NCBI GenBank assembly: GCA_942486035.1 | Contig: CALNXK010000039.1 | Coordinates: 276,001 to 340,000 of the forward strand | Reading direction: 5' to 3' | From: Porites lobata | Taxonomy: Eukaryota > Cnidaria > Anthozoa > Scleractinia > Poritidae | DNA: 64,000 bases | Part shown: positions 1-13,377 of the stretch, piece by piece | Layout: each line of letters starts with the position of its first letter | Numbering within the stretch: the stretch's first letter is position 1 | The notes under the pieces: model-generated | Told to the model about the DNA's origin: nothing | The model's input: the letters and a program-made list of their open reading frames with translations, nothing else | Databases searched by the model: none | Made by a program: the position numbers and the translations under genes

Positions 1-557
1 TTTCAACAACAATATGCTCCAGAAATGAACCAATGGCAAAGTTAAATGGCAAAGCCTTTATTAAACATCAAGGCTAGTGCCCAGTTTTTCACAACATAAT
101 CAACACCTGGTAGATTTGGGACATTGTTTGCTCCTTTCAGTGACAAAGCTTCAAGATAAATTTACAAGTTTACAGGAAGTAAACTTGCAAGTAAAGTTTC
201 AAAATATGTTGTACAGATGTGTATTTGATAAGATTACTGGTGAATCTTGTGGTATTTTGCAAGTTTTGTGAATTTTGCGGGATTTTGAGGATTTACCAGA
301 ATTTCGCGACTCTGGGACCTCACGAAATATCAGAAGCCCTGAATTCACCATGTCTGTATAATCAATTTTTATAAATAATAGTTTTGTTTACCTAGCCTTG
401 TTTACATTATAATCAAAGTACATTTCTTGTTATTCTCCATTAATTTAACTGCTGTGAGTCACAACTCTAACTTACTTTGTTATATGCACATCTGCTTTCC
501 TGGAGCCATACATGTAATAATGTCATTTAATAAAGCATCCTTTACTTTGTTTAATAG

Positions 558-3500
558 ATTGTTGTTGACAACGGGCCTGCAGCTAAAGTGAAGTTTAGTC
601 AGAAGATCCAGGAAGGTACGTAGGGATCTTGAAAATTAATAAAAATTATTTTTGTCTTAACATCTCAGAGCTTTAAATTTAGCACCATTAAGTTGAGCTG
701 TCCACACTGCCAATTGCACTTATGTTGGAGGTGATGACATTTCAATAAATTGCAGTGCAAAAATTTACCAAGCTGAATATCATTCTGAGTCTAGTTTGCA
801 ACTCACACTGGCTTTGAAAAAAACCTGGATCATCAACCCCTGTAATAGGCTCGATTACCAGCTGCTGTTCGGGGAAATGAGCCCGCACTCATCCCCCGAA
901 AGAGCGGCTGGACGCGTGCGATTTCCTTTGTTGGCTTAAGCCAATCATGTTACCGCCTGCAGATTTTCGTCTGGCAAAGATTGTCGCAGAAATTATCAAA
1001 TCAAAACGGAAAGTCCTCCCTTGATCCATCGCATGGCGAAGTGATTTCGACGGCCCGGAGACACTAGGCGAAATTCTAGAGTCGGAAGGAACACAACGTT
1101 TTGTTCGATTGTTTGTTGTGAACTTTTCTTTTAATGATCGTTGTTGGAGAGATTTTTTCAAGGCGCTTTAGGTCTCGATAACTTCGTTTGTTACACATGT
1201 AACCGTCCACGTTTATATTTCACAGAGGAACATTCAATATGCTTGAAAATCTGTCTGGTAAATCAGAAACTTTTCCATTTAATTTGGTCCGCTTCCAAGA
1301 ATCAGTCAGTTCGGACCCACAGAAGACGCAACCAATATTCGAAGATCAAAGAAAATTAACTACATGTTGCTGTGTACAGAAGTGTACTGAAGAATATTTT
1401 TCACAATGTATGGAAACGTACTGAAACAGCTATTTCGAAAGTCATTTGGGTGGGTAAGGGAGCGCTTGATGCAATTTTGAGCCAAATAAATTAGAAAATT
1501 GGGACCGGTTTCACTTCCATTGACATCGGAGACGCTTAAATTATCAATTTTCCAATTACATCACAGACAAGGTCAACGGGTCACGCGTCCAGCCGTCTCT
1601 CTTCGGGGAGGATCAAAGACCGGACCCGGGAGACGGCGGAAATCGAGCCTACCCCTGTAACCGTCCAGGTTTTGTTGATGCCTGGCTCAAAGTGCCTGGC
1701 AGGGAACCAGAGTGGTCATGACATAATCCTCTCAAAACCTTTTTGCCTCCTTTTCAAAGTAAAGAAAATCAATAAAAAATTATTTAATTCTTGTTTGTTG
1801 TATTATAAAGCTTGTTTGTCCTCGTCTCAATTTTTGATCTAATTCTTGAAATGTCCTTGAAAATGTTGATGTATTAAATTTTGTTTGTTAGCTGGTCATG
1901 ACATGGGTGACCCCTTTGAGGTATCAACACTTCGCAGAGAGGTGATTATATATTACTTAATAATCATGTCACTTAAAGGCTAATAACATACAATAATTAT
2001 AGTTTTTCTGCAACAGGAAGCGACAATTTTAAATACAGTCGACTTTTGCCTCGCGTACCCCTTGCTATGACAAACATCTCACTTAAAATAATAACAGCAT
2101 CTAAATCTCTGGCAAAAATTATAGACGTTCGACTCATCATGTAGGATGCAATACTTATCTTACTCAGGTTATAACATCACTGGAACTCTTACAAAGAGTT
2201 GCTGTGATATCATAATATAATTATCGCTAATTTCTTTACCCAGTCATTAGCATATTCCAGAGATTTAACCGAGGGTCCTTTTTGATGCAAATTTTATCTT
2301 TTTGCTTGTGCACATGCATATGAAACTTGAAAACAATGCCAGTGAATAATGAGGACGCTCACTTGTAAACACAAAAAATTAATCTGGTGGGAGAATTGGT
2401 TATATTTGAGGCCCTATTTAAAAGCCTTCCCTGTTTTCAATGTTCTTGAAACTTGCAGGGTATTTTTATTGACAATTGATCTCAGAATTGTTAAATTTAT
2501 AAAAAAAGATTTATCAAGTGGTTTTTTTGAAGAATTCGAAATTTGTAGGCATGGACCAAATTACGTGAAAAAGCTGTATTAACAAAAGCAGCTGAATGCA
2601 AGTTAATAGAATTCTTCTTACTCACATAGCAATTCCCCTCTTTTTTTGTACACAGTTTTCAATGGAATCAAACCACTATGAGATGAAGCCACGTTTCCAA
2701 AGCTTATCATTTTCCTGAAATATTATTTAGCTAATTGTGTGGATAGCAAGCTATTTCATTATTTTTATGATTCTTAAAACTTCGTTTTAAAATATTCTGA
2801 AAACGCTCTCATAGAATTTGTTCAAACTTTGCCATAATTGAGGCAATAATGGCAGGTTCATGCTCCCTTTAATAAGCAGTTTCTTAAAAAAAAACTCCTG
2901 GTACAGAGAAACTCAAAGATAAATAAAAAACGTAATGGCATCGTTATGTTGCCATGGCGACTCTGATTGCAATTAAACCCAGATCGTAAGAAATTTTTGT
3001 CTTTATAATATAATACAGTTGTAGTAGCCTTTTTCCATATATCTTTACTCATGCCGACGTAGTTAATGTTCAGACTTGGGAGGTATCCCCCCTAAAAAAT
3101 GCAGTTTAGCCATCTTAAGGAGGGTTTCACATGCTCAACATGTTTGTTAGACTCTTGTGTAAAGTGTAAACCAATCACAGGGTATACCAGGAGTTGGTAT
3201 ACTAGAATGAGGTATTGAAAACAATGTTTGCAGGCTCCACTTTTCCATCTCTCCCCAGCCCCCACAGTTCTCAATCCCCTTTCCTTGGAGCCTGCTGGAA
3301 CAGGCATTATGAACTTACAAACAGGTGTTTTGGTCTAATTTTGTACAGCAAAACTCCGCTAATGGACACTGAGTGGGTCATAGAAGTGTCCACATTAAGT
3401 GAGTTGAATTTACAGAAAATGTCAAAGGACTGTCTTTCCCTAAGGAGAAAGTAAACTGTCCTTAATAATAATGAGGTGTCCATATTAGGTGGGTGTCCAT

Positions 3501-4572
3501 AAAGTGGGGGTTAATGTTGACTGTTATAATAAAAAAAATTATAATGAACCTGTAAAGCTGGTCATCTTTGATCATTTAGACAGCAGCAACATTATTACAC
3601 CTTCTGCTTTCCTCATTCTACTTGATGAGCAATTGAAATGATTAATTTTGTTGACCATTTTTTTAGGACTATGAGTTTACAAATGCCAAGTCAGAATATG
3701 CAGATGTGTTGCAGTGTAACAATGTACCATCCAGTGGGACTCCACGTGGGCATCAGTTTCCTGCCGCCTTTCTTATAAGAGCAGCTGGATTGGACAAGGT
3801 TATTAACACATTTTAACTGTATTTGATGAATAATGTAATAATGGAGTGCCAAATGGAAGTGTTTCAGTGTACTTCGCAAGACATGCTGACCCTCCAAGGG
3901 CTTTTTAGTCTCCCATGCAGACCTTTTTAGGGCTCTGTCACACATTTTTAAAATCCCTGAGGCCCAAAGAAAGTCTGGGTGGGGTGCAGGTATGGATATT
4001 TTCTGGTACCACACAGTAAAATAAGCACCTTAACTCAAGTTAGTGCCTCCTCGTTCCTGGGTGCTAAAAAGAGCTTGCTGTTTAATGTTTCCTGAATTGT
4101 GGGGAAAAAGACAACTAAAAGCTTAGCTTACTACAGTGTTGATGGGGTTTAAGAAGCAGAGAAAACCTCCACTGACCCACACACAGGTAATGTTTTACTC
4201 GACCAGGATGTCACTCACCATAATATTATGAAAACAAGATTTAAAGTCACCCGAGTATCAGGTGTGTCTGGGGGAAATCTCCCCCCTACCCCCTTGCCCC
4301 AACCCCTAACGAAGGCCTACTACTTAGGCTAAATTTACAGCTGTAAGCTGTTTCACCTTGCAAACAATCTTGGAAAAATAGGCCAGAAGGGACAGTAGCC
4401 AGAACTGAAATATGAAATATTTAATTTATTATTTTAGCATGGTACTGACTCCACCAAACCCATTCGCTACTCCCATTTTGACATTGGTGGATCAAGTGGT
4501 GATTTTCCTCTCGTCCCAACTGGAGCTCCATTGGTTGCCATGGTTTCACACTTCTTGAAAGACCATTGCTAA
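558..4572 (+). CDS. M17 leucyl-aminopeptidase-like protein, 3' four exons (partial gene)
   Basis: Four exons join in frame: 558-615, 1892-1941, 3667-3798 and 4438-4572 (TAA). They encode 124 residues and each is bounded by AG and GT. The peptide resembles the C-terminal end of M17 cytosol-aminopeptidase relatives, closest in my memory to the C. elegans W07G4.4 type: a VVDNGPA stretch, then GHDMGDPFEVSTLRRE, then SSGTPRGHQFPAAFLI, then a HFDIGGSSG loop near the end. M17 enzymes are cytosolic metallopeptidases that remove N-terminal residues. The metal ligands and catalytic Lys/Arg lie upstream, outside the window, so activity cannot be judged here. No exon is recognised before base 558, so that stretch is read as intron. 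The gene converges on the FAHD2 gene. A candidate AATAAA poly(A) signal sits at 4937-4942. The family call is firm and the exact subfamily less so. Confidence 0.85.
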
Positions 4573-6025
4573 ACAAAAGGCCCTTTGAAGTAACTGAATT
4601 CACTTTAAAATTAAACAGGCCACTGGGTATTATAAAAAGCTTTTCGCAGCTGTAGGTGTTTCTCTTTTTTTTGGTAACAAGGGCAAGGAGTTTCGTCAGA
4701 TTACAAGTAAGGGTAGTTTTGTTAAGATTACATTGATATTCAGAGAGTAGATGAATAAGATGGGCTACCCTTTTATAATAGGTATTTTCTATGGAATTGA
4801 ATAGATAATTTATGACAATGACACAAAAATCTTGCAGTTAAGAAAAGGACAATGAAAGGTGTAATAAAAATTATATTGGTGACAGGAGTTTGGTAATAAT
4901 TTATTGTAGGACATTCTTTTGATCATTGTTTCTATTAATAAACAGGGCGTGGCTACTAAATAATGCTTCCATGAGCTTTTGCAGATTAAGTACAGGTCAC
5001 AAGACTGAACAAAATAATAAGGTTTACTATAGGTATTTTTATTGTTAATGTGAGCAATTCTACATTTTATGACTGTAGTCCAAGTGGCAATTAAAAAATA
5101 AAGGAAAAAAATAATTTTTTGCGTGTTATCATAATTTACTACATTCACTTATTTATTTTGTTACCCATATCAGATTATGTGGTGGTAATTAGAGACTTGT
5201 CAGATTTTTTCAACTGGTTACATTTACACAAGCATATTAACCTCAGTCTTTAATTCCAAAACAGAATAAAAGCTACGACAAGAACACATTGATTATTGGC
5301 AACTATAGCTTCTAAAACAAGAAAAGTTGAATTACTACATTCATAACATTGCAGTAAGTAGCTAAACTAAGATATACAAGGGTGCATTAGCATTACATCC
5401 TGGTCATAACCGATCATACCAGATTGCATAGGCCTTTTTAATTTACTGTTACATACAAGAATGGATTGGCCTGTGATTATCCAGAAACGTTTTGAAACAA
5501 GGTGATGATAAAACATGCTTTAATTCACTTCACGCAAAACTCTAACTCTATACTGGAACACAACAAAACAAGAACTATGGATGTAGTAAAACCAACATAA
5601 TTTCAGCAGACACCCATGGGAGTTTTACTAGTACTGTTCAATGCAGAAAATATGGGAACAAACATTTGGAGCTTTTTGAGTCAGGTGCTATAGTCTGCTT
5701 TATAGTGAAGTTGCCTCCTTAATGCAGGTTTCACTGTCCAAATAGATTGGACTGTATTGATGAAGGGTCTTATTTACGTACTTATGAGAGTGATTTTAAT
5801 GCAAACTCTTTCTGAATGCAGAGGATTTGAAGAGTCTTGTGTCTTAATTCACAGTTTGTTTCTTGATTTTCCCAAAAAATTACTGAACTGCAAAATGCCT
5901 ACGGTAATGAGTTAGTTATCTGATGTTTCAAAAGGGGTCTGGATTACATACTCTCTGCGACAATCCATGAAGATTAACAGAACTGTTATTAATATAATTA
6001 TAATAATTATATACTAATAGCCCTT
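4573..6025. other. Convergent 3' flank between aminopeptidase and FAHD2 genes
   Basis: AT-rich non-coding DNA between two convergent genes. It probably holds the 3' UTRs of both. A plus-strand AATAAA lies at 4937-4942 and a second at about 5096-5101. No exon, RNA gene or clear repeat is recognised. Confidence 0.5.
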
Positions 6026-9000
6026 TTACTGGACTGTGTTTGAAATGCAGCCTATTTCATCAATTTCACATTCAACTTCGTCACCCCTCTGAAAGCAAAG
6101 AAACAAACAAAATATTATTGTTATTAGTGTGTTTGACTTGGTAGAGTGCACTTCAGATTCAGATTGAAGTAAAACTGTGTTAGATTGAACAGATTTTGGG
6201 ACACAGGTTGATTTTGCAGGGGTGAATGTCATCACCACCAACTTATCAAAAGAGAGAAATTCCCTAGTCTTTGTTTAACATGTTAAGTTATAATCCTATT
6301 TTTATTTGAACAATCTGACTCCTGTTCTTCATAGCTGTATGTATGACGGCTGTTAAAAAGCAAGCCACAACTTTCCTGTCACGAAAAAAGATACAGGAGA
6401 AAGAATACATACCTTGAGAAAGACAGGGGGCTTTCTAAAAACTCCAACCCCTGGTGGAGTTCCTGTAATAACTACATCACCTGGTGACAAGGTAACAAAC
6501 CTGCAGGATCAACAGAACATGCTGGTACTCCATCACGGTTTACAGTTACAGCTGAACTCCGTTAATACGGTCACCAATGGGCCAAAAACATTTTGCCGTA
6601 TTAACAAGGGTTTTTTACAAGAAAATGTATGACAGTTTTTTACCAGGTGGCCAAAAAAAGCGGCCGTAATAACGAGGTGACCGTATTACCAAGGTGGCCA
6701 GAAGGCGGGGTTTCACTATATTTTCAAAGGGAGGCACAGAGCATTCACATGGGGACAGGGACAGGAGGGCGAAAGGGGGTGACATTAATAATTTAATACC
6801 CAAATCACCACAAGATGCTAAAATAAACCTGATTTCCAGAATTTACTCCACAACATTTCTACTGACACAATATCACAGCTTAGTCATCAGTTTTTAATTT
6901 TAATGAGGTATTAAGTGCCAATAAATTTTGATAAACACCATTTAAGATGGTTAAGGTTTTCAACATTTAAGTGCATGATGAACAATCATCATTTCACAAC
7001 AAACTCTTGGTAGTAAATTTGAGGACAAGTTAAATATATAGATTTAGCCACATGCACGGCTAAAAGAGCTCTCTTTAATATTGATAGTTTCCTCAAAGAA
7101 AATATAAAATTGAGTAATACTGTAGACAAGTTGAAAACAACGAGAATGGTATACAAAAAACTTTGCATGTGCAGTACACTCGTACCGCTGCTATGTAATT
7201 TTCATGTTTTTCTTCCAACGAAGATAATTGGTCTCCATTATTTATTTCTCACTCTACCTCTTTCCCTGTTATCCAAGTTAATGTAGACATTAAAATTTAG
7301 TGGAATGAAAGACTCGTTTTTTTTTTCTAAAAAGTCCGCATGACCATGTGATTTACTGCCAAAATGAGTGGGGTGCTTGAAATTCACCTCAGCTATAACA
7401 TACTCCTCCCCCGACAGGCTGACTCCTTACTCCCCTCCCCCTCCCCTAGAGTCTGTATGGTCAGCGTTTGGTCATATGCTGATGTCATAACATTTTCTCA
7501 GATGGATAGATTACCAAATTTTCTTAACTATGGGGCTCCACTCGCGCGCTTTGCCGGCATGGAGCTCCACTATTAAGTTTTGTGGGTATTGGTCATAGAT
7601 TTTCAGCACTTCTAAACAAACAAGAGCAATTTTTAACCACCCTCATTTTCGCGTATGAAAGCAAATGAAAACCTTGTCTGTCTTCACAACCTGTGTAGAC
7701 CAATAAAAATTTCCTGTGATAAGGCTTGATGAACTCTCACCTTGATATATAAGAAACTAATTCCTCTGTTTTAAATGCTAAATTCTCAGTGTTCGAGTCT
7801 TGCATGACTTTTCCATTAACACGACAACGAATTCCCAGTTTGTGAGGATCTGAAAAATAAAAATGCACTGTCAAGACAAACACCACATCATGATACATTG
7901 TTAGTACCGGTAATTAACTTTGAAGTCTTAATTTATTATAAAATTATACGTACACTATTATATAATGGAGATAACCTAAAGTACCGGTAAAAAGTTAATT
8001 CTTTTGGGGCTGCATTATTTCTGGTTTACCTTTGCATTAGTGGTAGGGGTATTTTAAAGGACGCTGAATGCAGAATGCCAAATGACTCTGAGTTTAGTGA
8101 TTAGGGTTTCTAAGGAAACTGAGTGAATCAGGTTCCATTTAGGAACATTATACTGAGAAAAACTGACCTGAAACTTGATTCACACAGTTTCCTAACCCTA
8201 ATCACTAAATTTCAGAATCATTTGGCATTCTGCATTCTCTTAACGCCCAAAGCAGAACACCCAATGACTCTGAACTTTAGTGATTAAGGTTAGGAAACTG
8301 AGTGAATCAAGTTCCATTAATTTTAGGGACATTAAAATGGGAAACTGACCTAAAACTTGATTCACTCAGCTTCCTAACCCTAATCACTAACCTTTAGAGT
8401 CATTTGGTGTTCTGCATTCAGTGTTTGGCATTCTTACGGTATCACGGTATTGGGTACCCCCCAATGTCCCCCTCATATAACGTAGTAGGTCAAAGAGACT
8501 GTAAACAAACTGTTTTGTAGTCTAGTTTGGCCCAAACCTGGTGAATCCAAACTGTGACAATAAAGTGGGATTACCCACTGCACTTCAGTTCCCAGCTGCA
8601 TCCAGAACAAGAAAACTAAATTCTTAATAAATCATTGCTGTCTTCATGTCCAACCTGCTGCTTAGTTTGTTATAAAATTACTATCTTTCTTTCCTTTCAC
8701 AGCTCTAACCATCTTCTTTTCTCATCTTCTTGTCACACTCATTACCTGACAGCGAGTCTTTGGTGACTATGGCTGGACCAAGTGGACAAAATGAGTCAAA
8801 CGTTTTTCCTAACAACCACTGTCCACCATTTTTCTTCAGCTGCCAATCCCGAGCACTAACATCATGTGCCACAGTGTACCCAGCCACATGGTCCATGGCT
8901 TCACTTTTCTGAGAAATATAATCAAGGTTTTAGAAACAGAATAAAGGAGTTAATTTTTAACTTATGGGTAAACAACAATCACCTCTGATCTCTTAAAGCA

Positions 9001-11629
9001 GCTACATGTCATGATGATATTGCTGTTTTAGGTCAGTTCTGAGCTGAAGTCATTATTTATGGCAGGCGACAAGAGGAGCCCGCAATCCTAATCTCCAGGT
9101 TGTTATTACGCAAGTGTCGCATAGCCAGCATTCGTTTGGACTTCCACTAAGAATGTATGGAATTCACAGAATGTACTTTCATATCTAATCACATGTGTTT
9201 TGACCATCTGTCATGTGAAACTTACACAAAGCACAGCACTGGAGCAAAAGCATTTTGACCTTTCATTGTCACCTGCACTCCGTAACCTTCAGTTATTACT
9301 AGTATTAGTGCCTATATAAGTTAATTACCCATACACAAAATGCTCCACCTGTATAGTTTAATGAAGTAGATATCAAAAACATTTTATCATGGAGCACTAA
9401 CCATAATTTGTTGATTTTTGCAGGCATAGCATTAAAAATTGAAAAAGTTGGCCCAACTTTTCCTTTGCAACAGATGACAGAAAACAGTTTCAGTGCCTAA
9501 ATATAGTCTTGAATAACTGAACTAGGCCATTATTTTGTTTCCACTTTTCCTGAAGAAATGTACCCTTATTAGAATATGCTGACAAGGAAGCAAAAAATTA
9601 ATAGTATACACGTATCTTAAGCTCCCATCATACACGACTCTACATGATAAAAACCACAAGTAAATCAACTATAATTGCCTTGAACAAAATACCTTAATAT
9701 TCTTTCCTGGTTTCCCAATTACAAAAGCAAGTTCTACTTCAAAGTCTAATTCCTGTGAGAAAGAAATCAAAGTAACATTCTTGAAATTAAACAAAATATG
9801 GCCAAATAAATTGGTATGCATCTTGTGTGTTAAATTTTTGAAATAAAGAACTCACCGGGGCAAATCTTTCATTTCAATATCAAAAAGGAACTAAACCAAA
9901 GTGTTATGCAAACCTCTGTTTCATCGGGATAAATGATCGGTGCTCCTGGATCAGTAATTGCATTATTAAACTTGCTGAAAAGAATGGGTTCTGTGGGTGT
10001 TGGAACATTCTGTTCAAGGCAGTGGTCCACGTAGTTCATTCCAATGCAAATAATTTTTCCAGGGTTGTGAATTGGAGCCTTCAGCTTTACTTCTGTTCTC
10101 TTGAGAATATGCTGACCATGATCAACAACACTGAAATCATTCGTGTAACATGCTTAGAACAAACTTGGAATAAAAAGAAGAAAAGACAAAGAATACAGTG
10201 AAACCTGTATTAAGCGGACACCCTTGGGGAATGCTGTAGTGTCCGCTTAATGCAGGGTGTCCGCCTAATACAGGTTTCGATAGATAACGTCACACGAGGT
10301 GTCAAATGCCATTGAAATGAACAGTGGAAACGTTTAGAATAGTCCCAGAGACTATGACGCTATACGTTTGCACTAATTTCTTCATCAAAGTGGACCAATT
10401 TGATCACAGTACCATAAACGTAGATTGCAACTCAAAATTGAAGAAATCAGATAAGTGAAACAAGCTCTATACAAACAAAATGAAATAGGAAACAGTACTG
10501 TACTGAGAAAATGATCAAATAAGTTCGTCAAGGCATGTTTTTTAATGTAAAAATCGAAAAATTTTTGGGGTGGCAATTCGAGGCAATCTTTCACATTTCC
10601 AGTGTCTGGCATGTTGGATGGTGGAATTCAGTTACAAGTGTCCGTTTAATACAGGTTGGCAACAATAGAAATGACCATTTCAGATACTTTTTAGGTGTCC
10701 ACGTCCGCTTAATAAAGGTTTCATTTACAGAAAATAAGGGAAATAAATTTGGGGACTTCAGCTACTGTCCGCTTAATAGAGGGTGTCCGCTTAATACGGT
10801 GTCTGCTTAATACAGGTTTCACTGTATAACAAACCCAACTTAGGGTAACACTTTGACAGGCAAAATTTTAAAATGGCCACAAATGAAATGAAGATGGTGT
10901 TGAAACTGCTGCAACGACGTGAACCATCGCAATAATATTGTAAAATACTGAAAGGGGCATGGCCTCCTCAATGCAAAACAACCGGTTTCGAAATTCAGAC
11001 TACACAGAAGACTATGACTAAGTTTAAAAAAGCCTAAATATTACAAATTAATTGTGGTATAGTTATGATTAATTGGTAACAGGACTGAGCTGAGTGGAGT
11101 TCAATTCGGTCTGTAATCATACGAGTGATTATAAAACAAATCGCACTCCCGCTGTTAATCACTCGTATGATTACAAACCGAATTGTATTCCACTCAGTCC
11201 TATTACCATTACCAATATGCTTACATGCAGGACCCAAAATCTGTCTGAAATGGGAAAACAAAACATCCAAGCTAAAAGGACTATTTGACCCTTCACATAT
11301 ATATATTTTTTTATGTAGCTGCCCCTAAATAGCAAGCACTATTAAAATATCGAAAAGAGATTGTGGGAACGGTAACAAAAATGCAATGCAAACCTCTTAG
11401 CTTTCAACATCATTCCTTCACCTCCTTCCAAAAATGATTTCATATCACTAGGAATGGAAGGATCCCCAGCACTGATATCCATTATATCTCCGCCAGTTTG
11501 GATCTCAACCCCAACTCTCTGTCTTTCATCTTCAAAGAACTGAACTAAACGCATGCTGTGCTTAAACCTTGATAGGATGGACTTACTGGAGTTAAATAGT
11601 GGGCGAAGATGATTTAGAAGACCAAACAT
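6026..11629 (-). CDS. FAHD2A: FAHD2-type fumarylacetoacetate hydrolase domain protein, complete, 7 exons
   Basis: Exons in transcript order: 11394-11629, 9914-10130, 9693-9752, 8746-8908, 7741-7849, 6413-6500, 6026-6088 (TAA). All phases agree and give 311 residues; vertebrate FAHD2A is about 314. The N-terminus is rich in Arg, Ser and Leu, like a mitochondrial presequence, followed by MRLVQF. The FAH fold follows: CIGMNYVDHCLEQNVP, an ExE pair at about residues 156 and 158 and Asp187 in HDVSARDW (the usual metal ligands), QWLLGKTFDSFCPLGPA, TGTPPGVGVFRKPP, and GDEVECEIDEIG at the end. FAH-family enzymes act on 2-oxoacid-type substrates; FAHD2 proteins have been reported as mitochondrial oxaloacetate tautomerases. 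The substrate is inferred from family. The start was chosen because it gives the presequence before MRLVQF. The introns hold several MITEs. Confidence 0.95.
6545..6720. repeat. Diverged MITE of the 'accgtattaa' type in FAHD2 intron 6
   Basis: Gttaatacggtcaccaatgg near 6560 is partly mirrored by ggtgaccgtattaccaaggt near 6680, followed by a ggggtttcactata end. It has the form of a short terminal-inverted-repeat element, as in the other gtgaaacc-ended repeats of this window. Confidence 0.5.
8065..8420. repeat. Two tandem related palindromes in FAHD2 intron 4
   Basis: Two adjacent foldbacks of about 170 bases (8065-8237 and 8250-8420). Each has arms built from the same unit (aatgactctga, then tagtgatta, then gaaactgagtgaatcaagtt) and its reverse complement around a short centre. 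The four arms are all related, so this is a duplicated hairpin or a pair of MITEs. Confidence 0.75.
9060..9310. repeat. Dispersed repeat, copy 1 (relative at 54778-55066)
   Basis: About 250 bases aligning over their length with 54778-55066 in an SLC49A3 intron. Shared blocks include gacaagaggarcccrcaatc, ggacttccactaa, tgttttgaccatctrtca and gtgaaactta. No terminal inverted repeats or coding sequence are evident. The class is unknown. Confidence 0.7.
10194..10826. mobile_element. MITE with 27-base terminal inverted repeats and internal repeats
   Basis: The left end reads tacagtgaaacctgtattaa and continues gcggaca. The right end (10800-10826) is its near-perfect reverse complement. Both ends sit next to TA. 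Several internal copies of gtgtccgcttaat(a/g)ca occur at about 10235, 10640, 10700, 10770 and 10795. There is no transposase. TIRs starting CAGTG with a TA target resemble Tc1/mariner or pogo-derived MITEs (inference). It sits in FAHD2 intron 1. Confidence 0.8.
11075..11207. repeat. Palindromic foldback in FAHD2 intron 1
   Basis: The left arm ggtaacaggactgag...aatcatacgagtgatta is mirrored by taatcactcgtatgatt...ctcagtcctattacc. Arms are about 60 bases with a few mismatches. No coding content. Confidence 0.75.
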
Positions 11630-11962
11630 AAAAACTGTAAATTCGAACTTGCACGTTGCACGAGGCTCAAGTCAAAAGTAACGTTATGTAAGTGTCCACG
11701 AAATTTCAACCGACAGACCACAGGTTACCCTGGGCGCTTTACTTTCAACCGACACTCCCCCAAATTTGGAAACAGCGGTAAATGGTACAGAAATTTGTCG
11801 CAAAAGTTTCCAGAAATTCCGGAATCTGTTGCATTTCCGAAATGCACACCATTCTACCGGAAATTCTACAAATTCCGGGAGCAATCTTAAATGGAAAGAT
11901 AACTTTCGGGAAAAAAAATTTCGAAACTTGGTTTTTCTTTTTTATCTTTTCACAAGGTCTTC

Positions 11963-12049
11963 TAGCTTGAATTTCATCCGATTACCTCGAATCGTTATTA
12001 ATCTCTCAGTTGAGAGGAGAAAACGACTCGAAGCAATCGGATGAAATCT
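11963..12049. mobile_element. Short foldback MITE (family also at 30448-30551)
   Basis: The sequence gaatttcatccgattacctc is mirrored by gaagcaatcggatgaaat around tctctcagttgagagga. The same family occurs at 30448-30551, where it has a clean target-site duplication. Confidence 0.75.
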
Positions 12050-12633
12050 GGACTACTCCGAAATGAATAGCATCAGGGACACCCAACGTCAATTCTGGGA
12101 AAATATCTGTTCGGAAGACGATTTAAGATCTAGAATTTTCGGAACATTTGTTGTAAAATTTCTTGCTTGCCTGCCTCTCCTAGGATTTTCGAACATCTAA
12201 AAACTGGTATAATTGCCCACTTTTAACGAAGTTTTACCCTAAAAAGGTCACCTAGAATTTTCGGGAGCTTTTTTCCAAGCTGAAATTTTCGAAAAAGTAA
12301 GTTTGGATCCCTATAATTTTCGGATCACTAAACTTTCAGCTAGGAAATCAGAATTGAAAAATTTTTAGGGGATAAAAATATGCCTATATCTACCGTTTAA
12401 ATACTAAAATACGTTTAACAATGCTGTGTTTAAGTGGTTTTGAACTATATTCTGGTTGGGTGCCCCTGTAGTATCACGTTAGTTTTGTGCATAACAATAT
12501 TAATCGGACTGTCTTTATCTAAAGATATGTATATAAAATATCAGCAAATCCACAGCGACAAACCAATGAGTGGTACCGGATTTCCCAGTTGTAGCATCAG
12601 TACAATAACAACTTGAAGAAAAATACGAACGAC

Positions 12634-12794
12634 AAACTGATCCTTACGGTAAGGCGATGAAGAAGTAAACAAAAGAATAAAACCAAAACAAAACAACAAC
12701 AAAAAAGAATAAAACAAAAATTTGTTTAAATAAATATTTTTTTCTTTCATTCTTTTGTTTACTTCCTTATCGCCTTGCCGTAAGGATCAGTTTA
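12634..12794. repeat. Large foldback, 45-base arms
   Basis: The left arm aaactgatccttacggtaag and what follows, through gaagtaaacaaaagaat, is mirrored by attcttttgtttacttcctt...cttacggcaaggcgat read in reverse complement up to ggatcagttt at 12794. The centre is A/T-rich. Likely a MITE or hairpin element. Confidence 0.75.
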
Positions 12795-13343
12795 CCGTTT
12801 CATGTTTTTATCTGCACAGTTTTCTATTTTGAGAAATTCTCAACATGAATCTCACGTTTGCCGTAAACGTTACTCTACATCTCTCTAATAACTTAAAAAT
12901 TTGCCGAGAAACAGGCAAATGATTTCAAGACGTTAACTTTACATACCTGGAGGTAAACATGTTTTAATTTGGAAATATCTTGAATGAATAATACAATTAT
13001 TGAATTCGGCTTTCATGGGATAAAACGAAATACTGCAGTCGTCAGGGGATAACTCCCTCTTCGATATGCATAATTCTTCATGTCATACGCTGCAGCCTCA
13101 TTCAACAATTATTTGGTAAATACCATGAAGCCTTTAAAAATATACTATCGTGACTATGAGCAAACAAAACCAGGAAAAAAGCCACTGAACATAAACTGTC
13201 CTTTAATTTACAGTATAAGACAAAAAGTATATCATTCTCCACTTCATTTCGGCGCAACATCACTTAGCAAAAATAGGACCAAAGGAAAAAAAAACACTTT
13301 TCCACCACAATGCATCATTATAACAAGCAGCTAACGCGAATAG

Positions 13344-13349
13344 TTTATT
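13344..13349 (-). terminator. NOP56 poly(A) signal candidate
   Basis: AATAAA on the minus strand (tttatt on plus), about 30 bases past the NOP56 stop. This implies a very short 3' UTR. Confidence 0.55.
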
Positions 13350-13377
13350 ACAATTTTCTTCACAGAACAATTATGAA

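Larger units (their letters stand above)
11630..13343. other. Intergenic region between NOP56 3' end and FAHD2 5' end
   Basis: This holds the FAHD2 promoter side and many ggaaattc/gaattttcgg-like degenerate repeats at about 11800-12320. It also carries two foldbacks annotated separately (11963-12049 and 12634-12794). No exon is recognised. Confidence 0.5.

Noticed and set aside
77..271. 64-residue frame at the window start
   Set aside because: No similarity to the aminopeptidase family and no phase fit to the exon at 558. Treated as intron.
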